From contig CM055067.1 in the NCBI GenBank assembly GCA_029204045.2, positions 22,518,838 to 22,582,837 of the forward strand: DNA of 64,000 nucleotides, given 5' to 3'. This document shows positions 41,347 through 54,756 of this stretch, piece after piece; position 1 is the first letter of the stretch; each line of letters starts with the position of its first letter. The DNA comes from Tillandsia leiboldiana. Its lineage: Eukaryota > Streptophyta > Magnoliopsida > Poales > Bromeliaceae. The position numbers and the translations under genes are program-made. The notes beneath the pieces were generated by a model, which did not search any database, was not told the DNA's origin, and was given only the letters and a program-made list of their open reading frames with translations.

Positions 41347-41862
41347 TATTTATAGCCCAAAAGAAACAATTGGGAAAATTCCCTCCATGTCCCTATAATC
41401 GGGCGCCCGGAAGAAGTAGGCCGCTACAGTGCAGCCCAGCAGCCTGGCACAGCCCGCGCTCGGAAATTTCTGGGCGCGACACGTGTCCACATTACAGCAG
41501 ACCACGTGTCCCGTACCCGGCTCGGCGCCAGCGGCGCCAGCTGGCGCGGCGCCACGTGGCGCGGCGCCGCCCCGCCCGACACGCCGGTCGGCGCGGCAGC
41601 GCGCCGCCCGCGCGCTTGCGCCCGCTTACGTGTACGGCCGCAGCCGCGCGCCCGTGGGTGCACCGCGCGCACATGGGCCGCCCAATCCGGGGCCGACACG
41701 TGGCGCCCCCGGTCCATGCGCCAGCTGCGCTGCCCCATGGACCGCGCAACGCAGACCCGCCAATCGGCGGTTGCCACGTGTCCCCGCCGGTTCACCGTGC
41801 ACCAGCGTCACCTCTCCGTGGACTAGAGAGCGTGCACCGGCCCAATCACGGCCTGCCACGTG
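41347..41862 (-). promoter_or_regulatory. Promoter of LTR N: TATA box and six G-boxes
   Basis: TATTTATAG on plus at 41347-41355 (CTATAAATA in element sense), TCGGGCGCCCGG at about 41402, then six CACGTG motifs at 41480-41862. Confidence 0.72.
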
Positions 41863-44254
41863 TCCTAGGCCTGTCCACGGCTTCCCCATGCACTATTTTC
41901 ACAGAAAACTTCCGGGTGTCCGTTTTTGGGCGTCCGGACTCAGAAAAATACAAGTAAATAGCCGTTTTCAAGCGTTTTTCCGCACTGAATCCAAATACGG
42001 CCTCCGTTTTGCCCAATTCCACTTCTAAAATTTATCGAAGGCATCCAGATACGTAATCTTAATCCAAATTCCGCGCTGAGTCCAATTCGCGCACAAATAC
42101 CTCCAACACACAGCATCGGTCTCCAGAAGCCGCTAACCACACCGCAAAAGCTCAGTGAAGATCTGGATCATCACAGTTCGGATGTTCCCTGTTCTGTGGA
42201 TGACGTGGCGCAACCAGCGTGTTTCGGGCGCACCGCGGGGGGGTGTTTCGGGTGCACTGTAGGCGCCCGAATCTTTCGGGCGCCTGGAAAGTGTCCCCCG
42301 AAGTGCTGTTTCTTCTCCGAATTTCAGCGTATAAATAGGCAGTGGGGGGCCATTTGTGCGGGTTTTTCGGCTGTTCTGGGAGCTCCCCCTTCTACAGAGC
42401 CTTCTACACTGTACCCTCCTCCCTTGATGGATTTTTAGGATTTTTGGAGGCCGCGGGATCGACATTTTCTGCGACGCGGCGCACATCGACGCACCTTGGA
42501 TTTTGGCTTTTACCGTCGCTCTTCATTCCGCGAGACACACCGGATCACCCCGTTGAAGTTTTGAGCCAATTTTTATGGCAGCGCGTTCACGAGAGGTAAG
42601 GATTCGTTTTCCGTGTTGATCACTTCTCCTCATTTCGAGTTTTCGGCATAGTTTTCGAGGTGTTTTTGTGACCCTTTGTACTGCTGTGAGGTACGGGACA
42701 GCGGTGGAGTAATGTTGGGATTTCTCGGCCTACGGGCATCGAAATGAGGCGTATGAGGACTCGATCGGCATCTACACTTCGAGAGGAACGCGCCCGTATT
42801 TTTATTGGATTTTTCTGAGGACTCTTCGAAGGTGAGATTTAAGCTTCTTTGGGGTTGTATCCCGCAGTTTTTACAGTGTTGTGAGGATGCCGGCATACCA
42901 CCTTGTTTGATTTGTATCTTGGCCTACAGGTGTCGGAACAGGGCGTATAAATACTCGTTTTGGGGCTACTCGTTTTGGGGCTACTCGTCGCGAGGATCGC
43001 AACCGTGATTTTTCTAGGATTTTTAGAGGACTGAATGCAGGTGAGAAATGCCCTTCTTTGTGCTGTTTTGGAAAAACAGCAATGCTGTTGGTGTGTGTTT
43101 GGGGTTGATTGTGTTGTGTTGGTGATTGTTGTGGTGTTGCCTTGTTGGGGTGATGTTGTTTGGAGCCGAGGCTTGCGCGACATGTACCGAGGATGCGGGT
43201 TCAACAGATCTTGTTAGCAAGTGGCCACGCTCTTCACCGACTTCAGCTTTGCCTACGGAAAGCGTTTCAGGTGGGTTGCTTTGTCCCCAGAACCAGTGGA
43301 CGGTTCTCTAATTCTATATGTTAGAATGCATGCATGATTAAATGTACAATTAATAGATTTGAGATGTAAGCATGGAAATGGCCTTGATCATGTGTTTAAT
43401 GCTTACTTGTACATTGTACATGATTTAAAGGAATTACGATATAGCATATGGTGGATGGTTGTGGTTATTAGACACTAGATGAGATGGAGATCATGTTTGA
43501 TTATTTTTGGCATCGTTTTGCAAGATCGATTTATTATAGTAGCAAGTTAGTAGCATGCCAGGTTAACACATAGACTTTCATGGGATTGGATTTACTCGAT
43601 GGAGTGGGATGATTTATCTATGTGCGGAAATTACTCTGAGGAGTTTTCATGGATTATGGACAGGGGTAGTTCATCTTTGATTTTCGGGCATGCAGTTATT
43701 TCTAGTTGATGCTACTATTCGTTATCTCATCTTTATTCTTCCTTGAGGACAAATGCATTCTTGTATGGACATATAGTTAGGCCATCTTTTACTGCTACAC
43801 TACTTATTGGAACTTGACTTAGGAAAAATCATGCCTTTCCTTTCTCCTTCTTTGTTAGTCAGGCGGTCTGTGTTGCTTGGGTTTGAGCAGGGGTTTGGGA
43901 TAGTGTAGTCAAAACTTCGAGTCTGGGACAGGTTGGTCTTGATTGTGGGTTGTGGGGTGTTACGGCGACTGCGGAGATTGGGCGGTTGGCCGGGTGTCGG
44001 TTGTTGTATCAGATTGGGTATCAGTTTTCTTTAGTGGATGGAGTTTCCCACTTATTAAGTTTTATTGCATCAGATTGAGATCAGGTCTTCTTTAGTGGAT
44101 GGGTATTACACTTTGATCAGAGTCGTGATCCAGTCCTGCTATATTGAGATACTTGATACAGATACTTGTTACTTACTGAGATACTTTACTCGTGTGGGTC
44201 GCTCCCCTCGAGTGCCACTCCGGAGGTAGGCTTGACCGAGCCGTGTGCCGGTCT

Positions 44255-46842
44255 TGTCACGCCCCGGAGTCGAAACTGCGACCCGGGCTCGCCAACAGAT
44301 CCGCCGCCCATACGGGAAGCCCCGCATAGACGCACCGACTAACCTGCAAAAGATCATCTACACTATACAGATATCAGAGCTGAAAAGTAAAAGCTGAAAT
44401 AAAATAAATACAACTCCACAAATATACAACCCAAGTCCTCACCAAAATACATAAGTCTCTCAGCTAAAAAGAAAAAGTACATGTCTGAACCTCACTACAA
44501 AGGTCTCTCAAAATGTAACTCTCAAAAATAGTAAGGGGGGTACATCTACTCTCTGAACGACGACTGGTAGGGATCTATCTCGCGACTCCCTTACCTCGAT
44601 CTGAAGAAGGAGCAGCTGGAGCAGCAGGAACAGGAGTAGAAGTCCCTGGGGAAAAATACACCACGGTGGGTGTGAGAACTACATCCCACAGTAGTTCTCA
44701 GTGGGTGCCGCCAACAAGCCCGACGGTCTGCCCACTAAGTCTACTAGAGACATAAAGTAACAAATGCAGTGCTGGAAGGAAAAACTGGAAAAATAAACTC
44801 TACAGCTACTATGCCTCTATCTAGATGCTCAAGGAGTGGAACAGAAAGAAACATGGTGCATCTACTGTCCCTAAACTCAGATCACCCAATCTACACTGAC
44901 TGCCTCCTCGGGTCCAGTCAAACCTGCGCCTACTTACTGTCGTTACATCCACGGAGGACCGGACTTACGTGGGGCGTCCGTGACTGCCAAAACTGGCCCA
45001 GCCAGAGGGACTGCGTCGACAAGTCGCAATAGCAAATATCAAGCCCAGCTCCGGAGTGGCACTCGAGGGGTGCGACCCCACCGAGAAAAGTATCCGCGCA
45101 TCTCTGTCGAGCTCAAATGTGGCTCATGCGGGCTATAATCCAAATCCTCGATCAACAAGATCGGCAGTAACCAACAAAACACTCTCTCACTCACAGGCTG
45201 GAAAACTACACAGCCGAGACCCACTGTCACACAGACGGTTCCCAAAATGAAACACTGATCTATAGACTGCTATCAGACTCCACTCGGTCCCCAGACACGA
45301 GTGTAAAATGCATCCCACAACAACCCGACCTCTCGGCCCACTACCCGGGTGAGGAAAACTCTAAGTCCAGGATGAAACAATAAATAACAGTGTGGGAATG
45401 TCTAAAGCAATAATAACCTAGCCCAAGTTGGAGTTTTCTACTAGTCTGGTTGAACATGCAGCATATGACGGGGGTGCTAGGTCAAGTCCCAAGATAACAA
45501 TAAATTAACAGGTTGTAGGAAACAATAAATCACATGATCATCTGAATACACTAGGAACATCAACTCCTACATTCTAGCATGCTACATAGTACATTCACAA
45601 ACATGCATGTTCCTACACAGATAGAATTAATGCACAGTCCATAGATCTTGAAGACGAGGCAACCCACCTGAAGAGCTGAACTATCCAAAATCCCACAGCT
45701 GAAAATACCAGGAATAAATATCTCCAAGATCCTCTAGTCCCAATGGGTTCAGAAATACTCGCAAACCCTCCTGGGTATAACAAAAGGTCCACAGTTACAC
45801 TTTATTCCAAAAAAATCATCCAAGTATACACAACCTGCAGAACAGTTCCAAAGATGCAAAATATTCACCTGTAGAAAGGGCTTTGAAAAATCCGATAAAA
45901 ATACTACTGCGATCATCGCGTCGAGACCTTCGAAACAAGTACCTGCACGTCCCAATCCGAGCCTCGTAGGCCGAGTTACAAATTCCACAACATAGGGAGC
46001 GCAAAACCTCACAACAACACAACTGTAATCCCATGCACAGATAAAGGGAGAAAATATACCTTCGGGCAAGCCTTAGAAAAATCCCAAAAAAATACGGTGA
46101 TACTCCTCGCGACGCGTAGATGCAAAAAGTGTATAGGCTCGCAACAAACCGATGCTCGAGCGCGGAGAAATCCACGAATCAACCTGCTGTCCCGAAATCC
46201 TCACAGAAAACATGGGTCCTAGTAAACTCGGTAAATCTCCAAGAAAAAACCAAAACGAGGGGAAGCTGAAAATACCAAGATCGTAGCCCTACCTGTCGCG
46301 GATCCAACGGCGCAAGATTCGCTCGAAAAGGTGGTTGGAGTAGGCCGGGGGAGCTCGCGCACCGAAACGCGATGGGAGGAAACACCGATGAAGGAACGTC
46401 GCGACACGCCAAATAAAAAGAAATCCCGAAAAGCGTGCCACGTAAAATCCCAAAAATCCTCCAGATGGTGCAGCACAAGTGGGGGAGCAACTCCTCTGAA
46501 GAAACCGAGGTGAGAAATGGCCCGGAAACGCAAAAAAATCCAAGGTGAATGCGGCTCGGGCTATTTATAGGCCCACAGAAACAAATCCGAAAATACCCTG
46601 TGTCCCCGGATTCGGGCGCTGGACCACGATTCGGGCGCCCGAATCCGGCGGAACACCACACCGAGGAAAAGCGCCCGAAACGCCCTCGTGCAGCCACGTG
46701 TCCTGCACAGCAAACAGCTGTGCGGGGCACGCCGGGAGTGGCCACGTGGCCCTCCCGGAGACCGACGCGTCTCCCGCACAGCAAACAGCTGTGCGGGGCG
46801 CGCGCGGTGCCGCCGCGTGGCGTCTCCCCGGTCAAACGGGTA
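44255..46842 (-). mobile_element. Ty3/gypsy LTR 'I', 3' part (cut by LTR H)
   Basis: Element sense end CGTGACA at 44255. TATA box at 46560-46568, ATTCGGGCGCCCGAAT at 46629-46644, CACGTG at 46695 and 46743. It stops at 46842 where LTR H begins; its start should lie beyond the window. No ORF of note. Confidence 0.8.
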
Positions 46843-49800
46843 TGTGAGGACCCGAATCCCCACTTAAGAGATTACTGATGGATTAGTGGCCCTTTGGAGT
46901 AATTGTGCGCGTGTCGGGCCCAAGAAATGGATTTATGGTGCAATTTGGGATTAAGTTTGCATCACCGGAGGCCTTTGGGAAATTTTAGATGTGGAATTGG
47001 GCAAATCGGACTTCGGATTTGGATTCAGCGTGTGAAAGCGATGAAAATGGACTATTCACTTGTATTTTTCGGAGCCCGGATGACGCACACGTTTTTCGAG
47101 GCAAAATGGTACTGTTCCGGCCGCCGGCGGGCAGCGGCGGCGGTAGCGGGCAGCGGCGGAGCGCGGCGGCGCGGCCGCGGGCAGGCGCGGGGGGCGCGCG
47201 GGCAGGTACGCGGTCCACCGCGGAGGCGTGCACCGGGCACGGGCCACGTGGCGGCTCTCGGTTGGCCGGCGCAGCGGGCGCGGTCCACGGGAGAAGCGCG
47301 GTGTACGGTGGACCGGGGGTGGCACGTGGCGGCGTGTGGTTGGTGCGGTGTAGCGCGCTCGGTGCACCGAGCTGGTGCAGCTCGCCTCGGGGCGCGTGCC
47401 TGGCAGGGTGCGCAGGCGGCGCTGACGCGCGCACGTGGGCGCGCCAGGCGCGCGTTGACCGGGAGTGCCGCCACGTTTCGACTCCTCGTTGGGTCACGTG
47501 TCGTGCGGGGGATGGCTCCGCACGGCTGTCCGCTGTTTTGTGGGCAACGTGGAGGCCTCTGGGCGATTCGGGCGTGAACAGTGTTGGGCCGGGCCCAACA
47601 CTGTAGCCGCCCGAATCATTTCGGGCGCCCGGAAATCGGGACAAATCCGGCATTTCTCGATTTGTTTCACGCGCCTATTTAAGCAATCCGAGCGGCTTCT
47701 TCTTCCTCTTTTCTGTATTCCGGAGCCTCTTCTCACCTCGGCGTCTTCTACAAAGTTGTTCCCCTTCGTGTGCTGCATCCATCTGCAGAGTTTGAAGATT
47801 TTATGTGGCACTCTTCCCGAGGTTTCTATTTTTACGGCGCGGCGCGACGCTCGTTCATTGGTGTTCCCCTTCATCGCGTTTCGGTGCGCGAGCTCCCCCG
47901 GCCTACTCCGACCATTTTTTCGAGCGATTTCTTCGCCGCTGGATTCGCGACAGGTAAGGCTACGATTTTGGTGTCTTCTACATTTCTTGGTTTCGCGCTT
48001 TTCGAGGAGTTCTTCCATGCTCACTGAGGACCTTGTTTGCTCTGTGGATTTTTTAGGACAGCGGATTGATGGAATTTTATCTCCGCGCTCGGACATCGGA
48101 TTGAGACGCTGTTGTACACTTTTTTCATCTACTCGACGCGAGGATCATCATAGTATTTTTCTTGGAATTTTTGGAGACCTTCCCGAAGGTATACACTTTC
48201 CTTTTTATCTGTACAAGAGTTTACAGTTGTATGGCTTTGGGATTTTGCGCACCGATACTGTGGAATTTGTAACTTGGCCTACGGTGCTCGGATTTGGACC
48301 CGCAGGTACCCGTTTCGAAGGTCTCGACGCGAGGATCGCTGTGATATTTATTTCATAATTTTTGGTGCTCTTTCTATAGGTGAAAAATCTACTTCTTTGC
48401 GGCTGAAATTTCAGTGTTGTATACTTGGCAGATTTTGGGTTTTAAGAGTAATTGTAGCCTTGTGTTGTACCCAGGAGAGTTTGTGGACGGTACTGGACCT
48501 GTTGGACTTGAAGTTGCTGTTTCCTGGTATTTTCAGCTGTAGGACTTCTGACAGTTCGACTCTTCAGGTGGGTGGCCTTGTCTCCAAGTTTTATGGACTG
48601 AACAGTAAATCTACTGATGTAGGATCATGCATGTTAGAGTATTTCTTGTGTAGCATGCTAGATTGTAGGAATTGTTATTTCCTTTATTATCTGAGGTTCT
48701 TGTGACCTCCTTGCTCTCTATCATCTGTTAATGATAGTATCTTGGAACCTGACCTAGCACCCCCGTCATATGTTGCATGTGTAACCAGACCAGCAGAAAA
48801 CCCTCACTTGGGCTAGGGTTAGTTATGTTTAGATATCCACACTGTTCTTTCATTCCTGGACATAGTGTTATCCTCGCCCGGGTAGTGGGCCGAGAGGTCG
48901 GGACTTTCTTTTAGTGTGGGATGCATTTGCACTCGTGCTTGGGAGCAGAGTGGAGTCTGGTAGATGTAGTGGATCGCTTGTCTGTACTGGGAACCGTTTG
49001 GGGTAAACGGTGGTCCCGGGAGGTCTTGTTTCCCCTGTTTGGGTTGTCGCCACTGTGTTAGTGGCAGTAGTGTACCTGTGTTAGCTGGACCTAGAACCCA
49101 TAACCCTTTTCGACATACACATGATTTTAGCCTATCAAATATTTTCTTCCAAGCATCGAAGGGCCGCTGGAGTCTATTCTTGTTTGATTGGACAAAGGCA
49201 TCAGCCCTTCGGGGTTTGGGTAAAACACTTGTTTTCTAACTGTTTTCTAAAAAGAACTAAAAATCATTAAAAATAGATTTCTTCTCAAAACAAGATAGCT
49301 TTTCAAAAAAGGTACTACTTTTAATCCCCGCCCCGTGTGGGTTGAGTGAAAATAGTTTCAATAACAAATGTCATCTCTTTCCGGTAAATCTCCCCACTCG
49401 AAAGGATTCGAGTGGTCTGGGTTCTAGGGGCCGTTCCTTTGTCGGGACGAAAGCCACGGGGGCCGAGCTTGGAACCTGTTCTTATTTGATAGGGTTGTAG
49501 GTGTAGGTCTCCCGGAACTTTTGGGCCCTGGTTGGTGTCTTCTGCGTGTTGTACCGAGGTTGTTGTGTCCCCGAACTATAAGGGGTCGGGAACTTCGATA
49601 GGCGGAGCCTAGAGTCTGTTCTTGTTTGATAGGGTTCTATGCACCGGCCTATCGGGTTTCCGAACCCTTATGGTGTCGGTCTTTCCTGTGAGTTTAGTGT
49701 TCTGTTGTGGGAGCCGTCTGGTGGACGGTGGTCCTGGCTGTGGAATATCTCCATCCAGTGTGTTGTGCTGTGAGCTGTTGGTGAGGCTTGTGTCTCGTGT

Positions 49801-50570
49801 TTCGTGAGAGCGGATCAGCTGAGTCGTCGAGAGTGCTCCGACTGTTGTGCGAGAGGTTTGAGGATTGAGTCCTTCCGTTCAGAGCATGAGCATGGATTTT
49901 GGACTATAGCCTGCAGTGCCACCTGAGCTCGACAGAGTGCGCGGATACCTTTGTCCTCGTTGGGGTCGCTCCCCTCGAGTGCCACGTCCGGGGTGGGTCT
50001 GCACTTTGGTATCGCGACTTGTCGACGCCGTCCCACTGACTGGGCCAGTTAGTGGCAGTTACGGACGCCGTCCCTCTGACTGGGCCAGTTAGTGGCAGTT
50101 ACGGACGCAGTCCCTCTGGCTGGGCCAATTAGTGGCAGTCACGGACGCCCTACGTAAGTCCGGTCCTCCGTGGATATAACGGCAGTAGGTAGGCGCAGGT
50201 TTGACTGGACCCTATGCGACAGTCAGTGTAGATTGGGTGACTGTACTGTGTGTGTTAGTAGATGCATCATGCTTCCATCTGTTTCATTTTCTTCAGCATC
50301 TAGATAGAGGCATAGTAGCTGTAGAGTTATTTTTCCAGCCCCTTTCATTTCAGTTTTATACTACTGTGGGAAGTAGTTCTCATACCCGTCGTGGTGTTTT
50401 TCCCCAGGGACTTCTTCTCCTGTTCCTGTTGCTCCAGTTGCTGTTTCTTCTGACCGAGGCGAGGGAGTCGCGAGCTAGTTCCCTACCCGTCGTTGGAGTG
50501 TAGCGGTACCCCTTCTGAGGAGAGCTTCAGTAGATTAGTTTACCTCTTTTCCCTCTGTTGAGAGACCCTT
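46843..50570 (+). mobile_element. Ty3/gypsy LTR 'H' (cut by element J near its end)
   Basis: Starts TGTGAGGACCCG. CACGTG at 47245, 47323 and 47495; TTTCGGGCGCCCGG from 47619; TATA-like TATTTAAG at about 47677. It runs to 50570, close to the expected LTR end, where the LTR of J interrupts it. ORFs inside (up to 297 codons) lack domains. Confidence 0.82.
50031..50160. repeat. Tandem repeat of about 56 bp, three copies (LTR H)
   Basis: CTGGGCCAGTTAGTGGCAGT and the following ACGGACGC recur with small changes at about 50040, 50080 and 50120. Confidence 0.65.
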
Positions 50571-52860
50571 TGTCACGCCCCGGGGTCGAAACTGCGACCC
50601 GGGCTCGCCAACAGATCCGCCACCTATGCTAACCTGCATAGGCGAAGCGTCCTACCTGCAAGAAAAGTACTCCAGCTAAACATAATATCAGAGCTATAAA
50701 TAAGAAGATCTGCTGTAAAACTAAAATCAATCACTGTACAACTGGAAAATAATACAACAAGGCCCGTCTTCCCAAAAATAATAGTAATACAATATCCTCA
50801 TGCACAAGCTCTGGACTCAACCGGGAGGTATCTCCAATAAATACAACAGTGTACAGTCTCTCGGTACATAATATGTCCTCACTACATCAGTCTCTCAAAA
50901 GAGGAAAAAGTAAAACAACTAATCTGCTGTAGATCTCCCCTGAAGGGGTACCGCTACTCTCCACCGGCGGGTAGGGATCTAGCACGCGACTCCCTCACCT
51001 CGAACAACAACCGCAGACTCTGCAACACCTGCTAGGAATCTGCAAAACAAGGGAGAGAAAAGAAAGGGAGGGGGGAAAAACCCCCAACGGGTGTGAGAAC
51101 TACACGTAAAAAGGGGAGCTCTCAGTGGGTACCACTGCCAGACCCGACGGTCTGCCCACCAAGTCCTCAAGAGACAAAAACTAACCAAAGCCGTAAAGAC
51201 AGAAATAAGGAAGCTGGAGACTCTCAACAGCTACCAAGCTTCTAACTAAAAGCCCAAAAGGGGAGAACCAAAGGGTGGTATGCAACAACCAGCACATGAA
51301 GTGCACAAACGACCCAACCAATGGACTAGTAATCACTGGCACTGCCAGCTATGCCTGCCATACAACGGTCAAAACTCACAATGACCTTGGGACAACCGTC
51401 GATCCCCAAACGGTTCCCAACCACACTAGCACTGGTCTAAACACGGCTACTAGACTCCACTCGGTCCCCCTGACACGAGTGTAACAGTAAAGTAAACATC
51501 TGTAATAGACCCAATCTAGTAACGCCAGAAATACTGGTACTGTCTGCTCTGCTGTCGAACTCATCTGCGGGAATACTGACCGACTACTGACCGGTACGGT
51601 CGAATCCCAAAATAGGTGAACGACCGGCTCCTGACCGACACGGTCGCACCCAAAATAAGTAATAGACCGTGTAAAGTACCGGATTTTCGGCACATAAATA
51701 AATGTAAATAAATGTGGGATGAAATCCTATTGTTATGAAAATTGGGGAAGTAAAGAATATTTGGAAGCGAGTTGGGTCCAAATCGGGATTAAAATGAGAG
51801 TTCTGGAATTTTATTCGAGAAAAGGGGCCCAGATTTTTAGTGGAAAATTCACAGTGCCGGAAAATTCTGAGAAAATTACGGGAGCCCCGTAAATATGTTT
51901 TAAGCTCACAGAAAAAGTTTTGCGTTGATCGGAGGACGGATAGTGAGAACGGGCTCCGCCAACAGTGTCGAAAAATTCTAAAAAAATTACGGGAGCTTCG
52001 TAATTATGTTTTAAGGTTACAGTAAAAATTTCGTGTTGATCGGATACCCGGATTGTGAGAACGGGGTCCGCCAGCAATTTTGGATATAGGGAGGCTTTTG
52101 GTGGCCCAGAAATGGCCCAAATTGAAAATTTAAAATTTTCTATGATAAATTAAACTGAAACAAAGCCGCCTGTTAAATTTGGACGGAAACGGACGAAAAA
52201 AGAGGCAAAAACGGAGCAAAAACGGATTTCCGAGGTGGCGGCGCGTGGATCGAGGGGGCACAGCTGGCGCTTGGAGGGGCGCGGGTCAAAGGGGGGCCGC
52301 CACATGGCGGGCCCCCATTGGGCCCGTACGGCGCGGGCACGCGCGCCTGCAGGGGCGCGCGGGGGTGCGCGCCTGTGTGGCGCACACAGTGTAGCACGCG
52401 TGGACCGGGTGCGCGCACCCTTTTGTGGTGGACCGCCACCCGGCAATTTCCCATTGGGTGCCCCCGTGAGCCCGGTCCATAGACCACCCTTTTCTCCTCC
52501 TTTTTCTTTTTCTTCTCTTTTTCTTCTTCTTCTTCCTTCTCCGCCCGCACAGCATTCCTCCTCCCTTCTCTTCTTCTTCTTCTCCAACAGAGTGTCGAGA
52601 GGGAGAGATGGAGGGAATTTCGTGGGTTGGAGCGGCGCGGCGGCGACCTCGTAAAGCGCACAAAGTGTTTTAAAAATTAGATGGGCGACGTGATACTGTA
52701 CGAGGTAAATCCCGTATATTATTTTTATGGTATTTTTGGCACAGTTTTGAAGTTTACTTTTGGATATTGGATTTGACCCTATGCTGTTATGCATGTTAGG
52801 GATCGAGTTTTACTGTGCCGTTTTGCTGCCCGAACTGTCACGGGCATTTTTGGTGCGCCT

Positions 52861-53505
52861 CGTTTTACGTGCAAGTTGTCAAAAAAATACACCGTTTTAC
52901 GTGCCAACCCGAGGTACGTGCTCCGTTTTACGCGCAGATTGAGTTGTCGTGCACCGTTTTGCGTGCAGTCTGTAATATTATACATCATTTTTCGTGCAGG
53001 GATAGAAAAATGTGCACCGTTTTGCGTGCAATCTTACAGTTAAACGTGCACCGTTTTGCGTGTAGATTGTTTTGTCGCGCACCGTTTTGCGTGCAGTCTC
53101 TAATATTACACATCATTTTTCGTGCAGGGCTAGAAAAATGTGTACCGTTTTGCGTGCAATCTTACAGTTAAACGTGCACCATTTTGCGTGCAGATCATTT
53201 TATCGCGCACCGTTTTGCGTGCAGTCTCTAATATTACACATCATTTTTCGTGCAGGGCTAGAAAAATGTGCACTGTTTTGCGTGCAACCCTACAGTCAGA
53301 TGTGCACCGTTTTGCGTGCAGTTTTGAGGTACGTGCACCGTTTCGCGTGCAGATCGTGTTGCCGCGCATCGTTTTGCGTGCCGGCTGAAATGGCGCGCAC
53401 CATTTTACGTATGGATTTTAATGACATGCATCGTTTTGCGTGCAGGATTGTAGGACGTGCACCGTTTTGTGTGCGGACTCGAGGGATGTGCACCGTTTTG
53501 CGTGT
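52861..53505 (+). repeat. About 21 short repeats at a 30-35 bp period (LTR K)
   Basis: The core CACCGTTTTGCGTGCA (variants CATCATTTTTCGTGCA, ACCATTTTGCG) begins near 52892, 52922, 52953, 52986, 53016, 53050, 53080, 53113, 53143, 53178, 53209, 53241, 53271, 53306, 53337, 53368, 53399, 53430, 53460 and 53490, with a further copy at 52861. Spacers vary. Many units form TGCAC/GTGCA arms around CGTTTTGC. A higher-order period of about 128 bp is visible in the middle. Confidence 0.85.
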
Positions 53506-54604
53506 AAGCTCGAGAAGATAAGTGGAATCGCGCGGAGACCAATTGCAAGTGTTTACGAGCAATTGGGGACATTACAAGGTGGGGGATTCTGCCGAAATTG
53601 GGTGACCTCTCCCCTTGCTCCTTTGCTTTTCGATCCAGAAGCATGATAGTAGCCTGTTAGAGGCGTTAGGTAATCAGGATAGTAATGGCATGCATAGAAA
53701 AATATATATTATTTTGTTCTGGAGATGAAAATAATTGCATGCATGAAAATAATTAGCTATTTATGATTGTGATAATATTAGGGTCTAACCCTAGGAATCA
53801 TGTGAGACATAAGGGAAAAGAATATGTTGGTAGTAAGACTAGGAGAAAACCTAGATTTAGGTTTAACGAGTGGCATGATGACCTAGGAGATATACCTAGA
53901 TCGACAAGTGGCATTATCTTAGGAAAATAACCTAAGGTTGGGACTAGAGTGTTAAACATAGAGTCAGAGAACTCTAGGTTAAACAAGTTATGGAACTTAG
54001 GTAAAGGAACCTAAGAGGAACTAATAGGGTTAAACTCTAATGAGGAGATAGAGTTAATGCAACCCTAGGTTAAACATGGAACAAAAAAATAGAGTTAGTA
54101 AAACTCTAGGATTCAGTAAGGAATCAGGAAAAAGGGAAAATTAGATTCCCAAGTTAGAGAATTAATTAAGGTAACCCCCAGGAAGTCATAGGAAGTCTGG
54201 GTAAATGGATCAATTAGTTTAACTGCAATCTGAGTTAAATAAGGAAAATGGAAAATGATCAAATGTGGAGACATGAAAGGAAGAGAAAATGGAAATAGGA
54301 TTAATAAACTCTTAAGTTAGATAAGATTGAAAGTAACTAGTGTCCTAGTGACATAGTGCAGTGATATAGTGCAACCTTAAGGGTAATTGAAGTTTAGGGT
54401 TGTGAATTGAGAACAAGTAAGAAAAGTATAAAGTGGTCAGGAAACTTAAGATATTGCCAAGTGGCAAAATAAGTGGAAATGTGAATGAGTAAATTGTTCA
54501 AACTTAAATTGGTGTTATAGACACCCAAATTATCCTAGAGTAAAGAACTTAGGATAAAGGAAATAAAGCTTAAGTGAAAGCTAAAGTGACTAATAAGCAA
54601 GATA

Positions 54605-54705
54605 AGCAAATTGCTCGAGAGCGAGCTAAAAGTGATTAATGATCAAGACAAGCAAATTGCTCGAGAGCGAGCTAAAAGTGATTAATGATCAAGACAAGCA
54701 AATTG
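54605..54705. repeat. 47-bp tandem repeat, about two copies (LTR K)
   Basis: TTGCTCGAGAGCGAGCTAAA recurs at 54611 and 54658, and a third partial copy ends in TTGCTTGAAA. Confidence 0.85.
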
Positions 54706-54756
54706 CTTGAAATAAAAGAGAAAAGTAAAAGAGAAGCATTGAGGCATGAATGCTAA

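Larger units (their letters stand above)
38732..42175 (-). mobile_element. Ty3/gypsy solo LTR 'N' (3.44 kb)
   Basis: Element sense start TGTGATGATCCAG at 42175, end GGGGCATGACA at 38732, with perfect 5-bp duplications and no internal region. Six CACGTG motifs (41480, 41503, 41553, 41697, 41775, 41857) lie upstream of the TATA box at 41347-41355. Confidence 0.92.
38026..44254 (+). mobile_element. Ty3/gypsy LTR 'G', interrupted by solo LTR N
   Basis: Starts TGTGAGGACTC at 38026 inside the F pol. Parts 38026-38731 and 42181-44254 join when N and one GTTCG are removed. CACGTG at 38497 and 38530; TTTCGGGCGCC palindrome at 42274; TATA box TATAAATAG at about 42330. It is cut at 44255 by LTR I and continues outside the window. 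Confidence 0.85.

Noticed and set aside
46179..46835. 218-codon minus-strand frame
   Set aside because: Lies across the promoter and leader of gypsy LTR I; no domain, and it crosses the TATA box.
47465..48358. 297-codon plus-strand frame
   Set aside because: Inside LTR H across its TATA box; no recognisable motif and no similar frame in the other LTRs.
52861..53505. CRISPR-like array (short repeats with variable spacers)
   Set aside because: Plant LTR context, repeats imperfect, spacers only about 15 bp, no cas genes; it is an internal LTR repeat.
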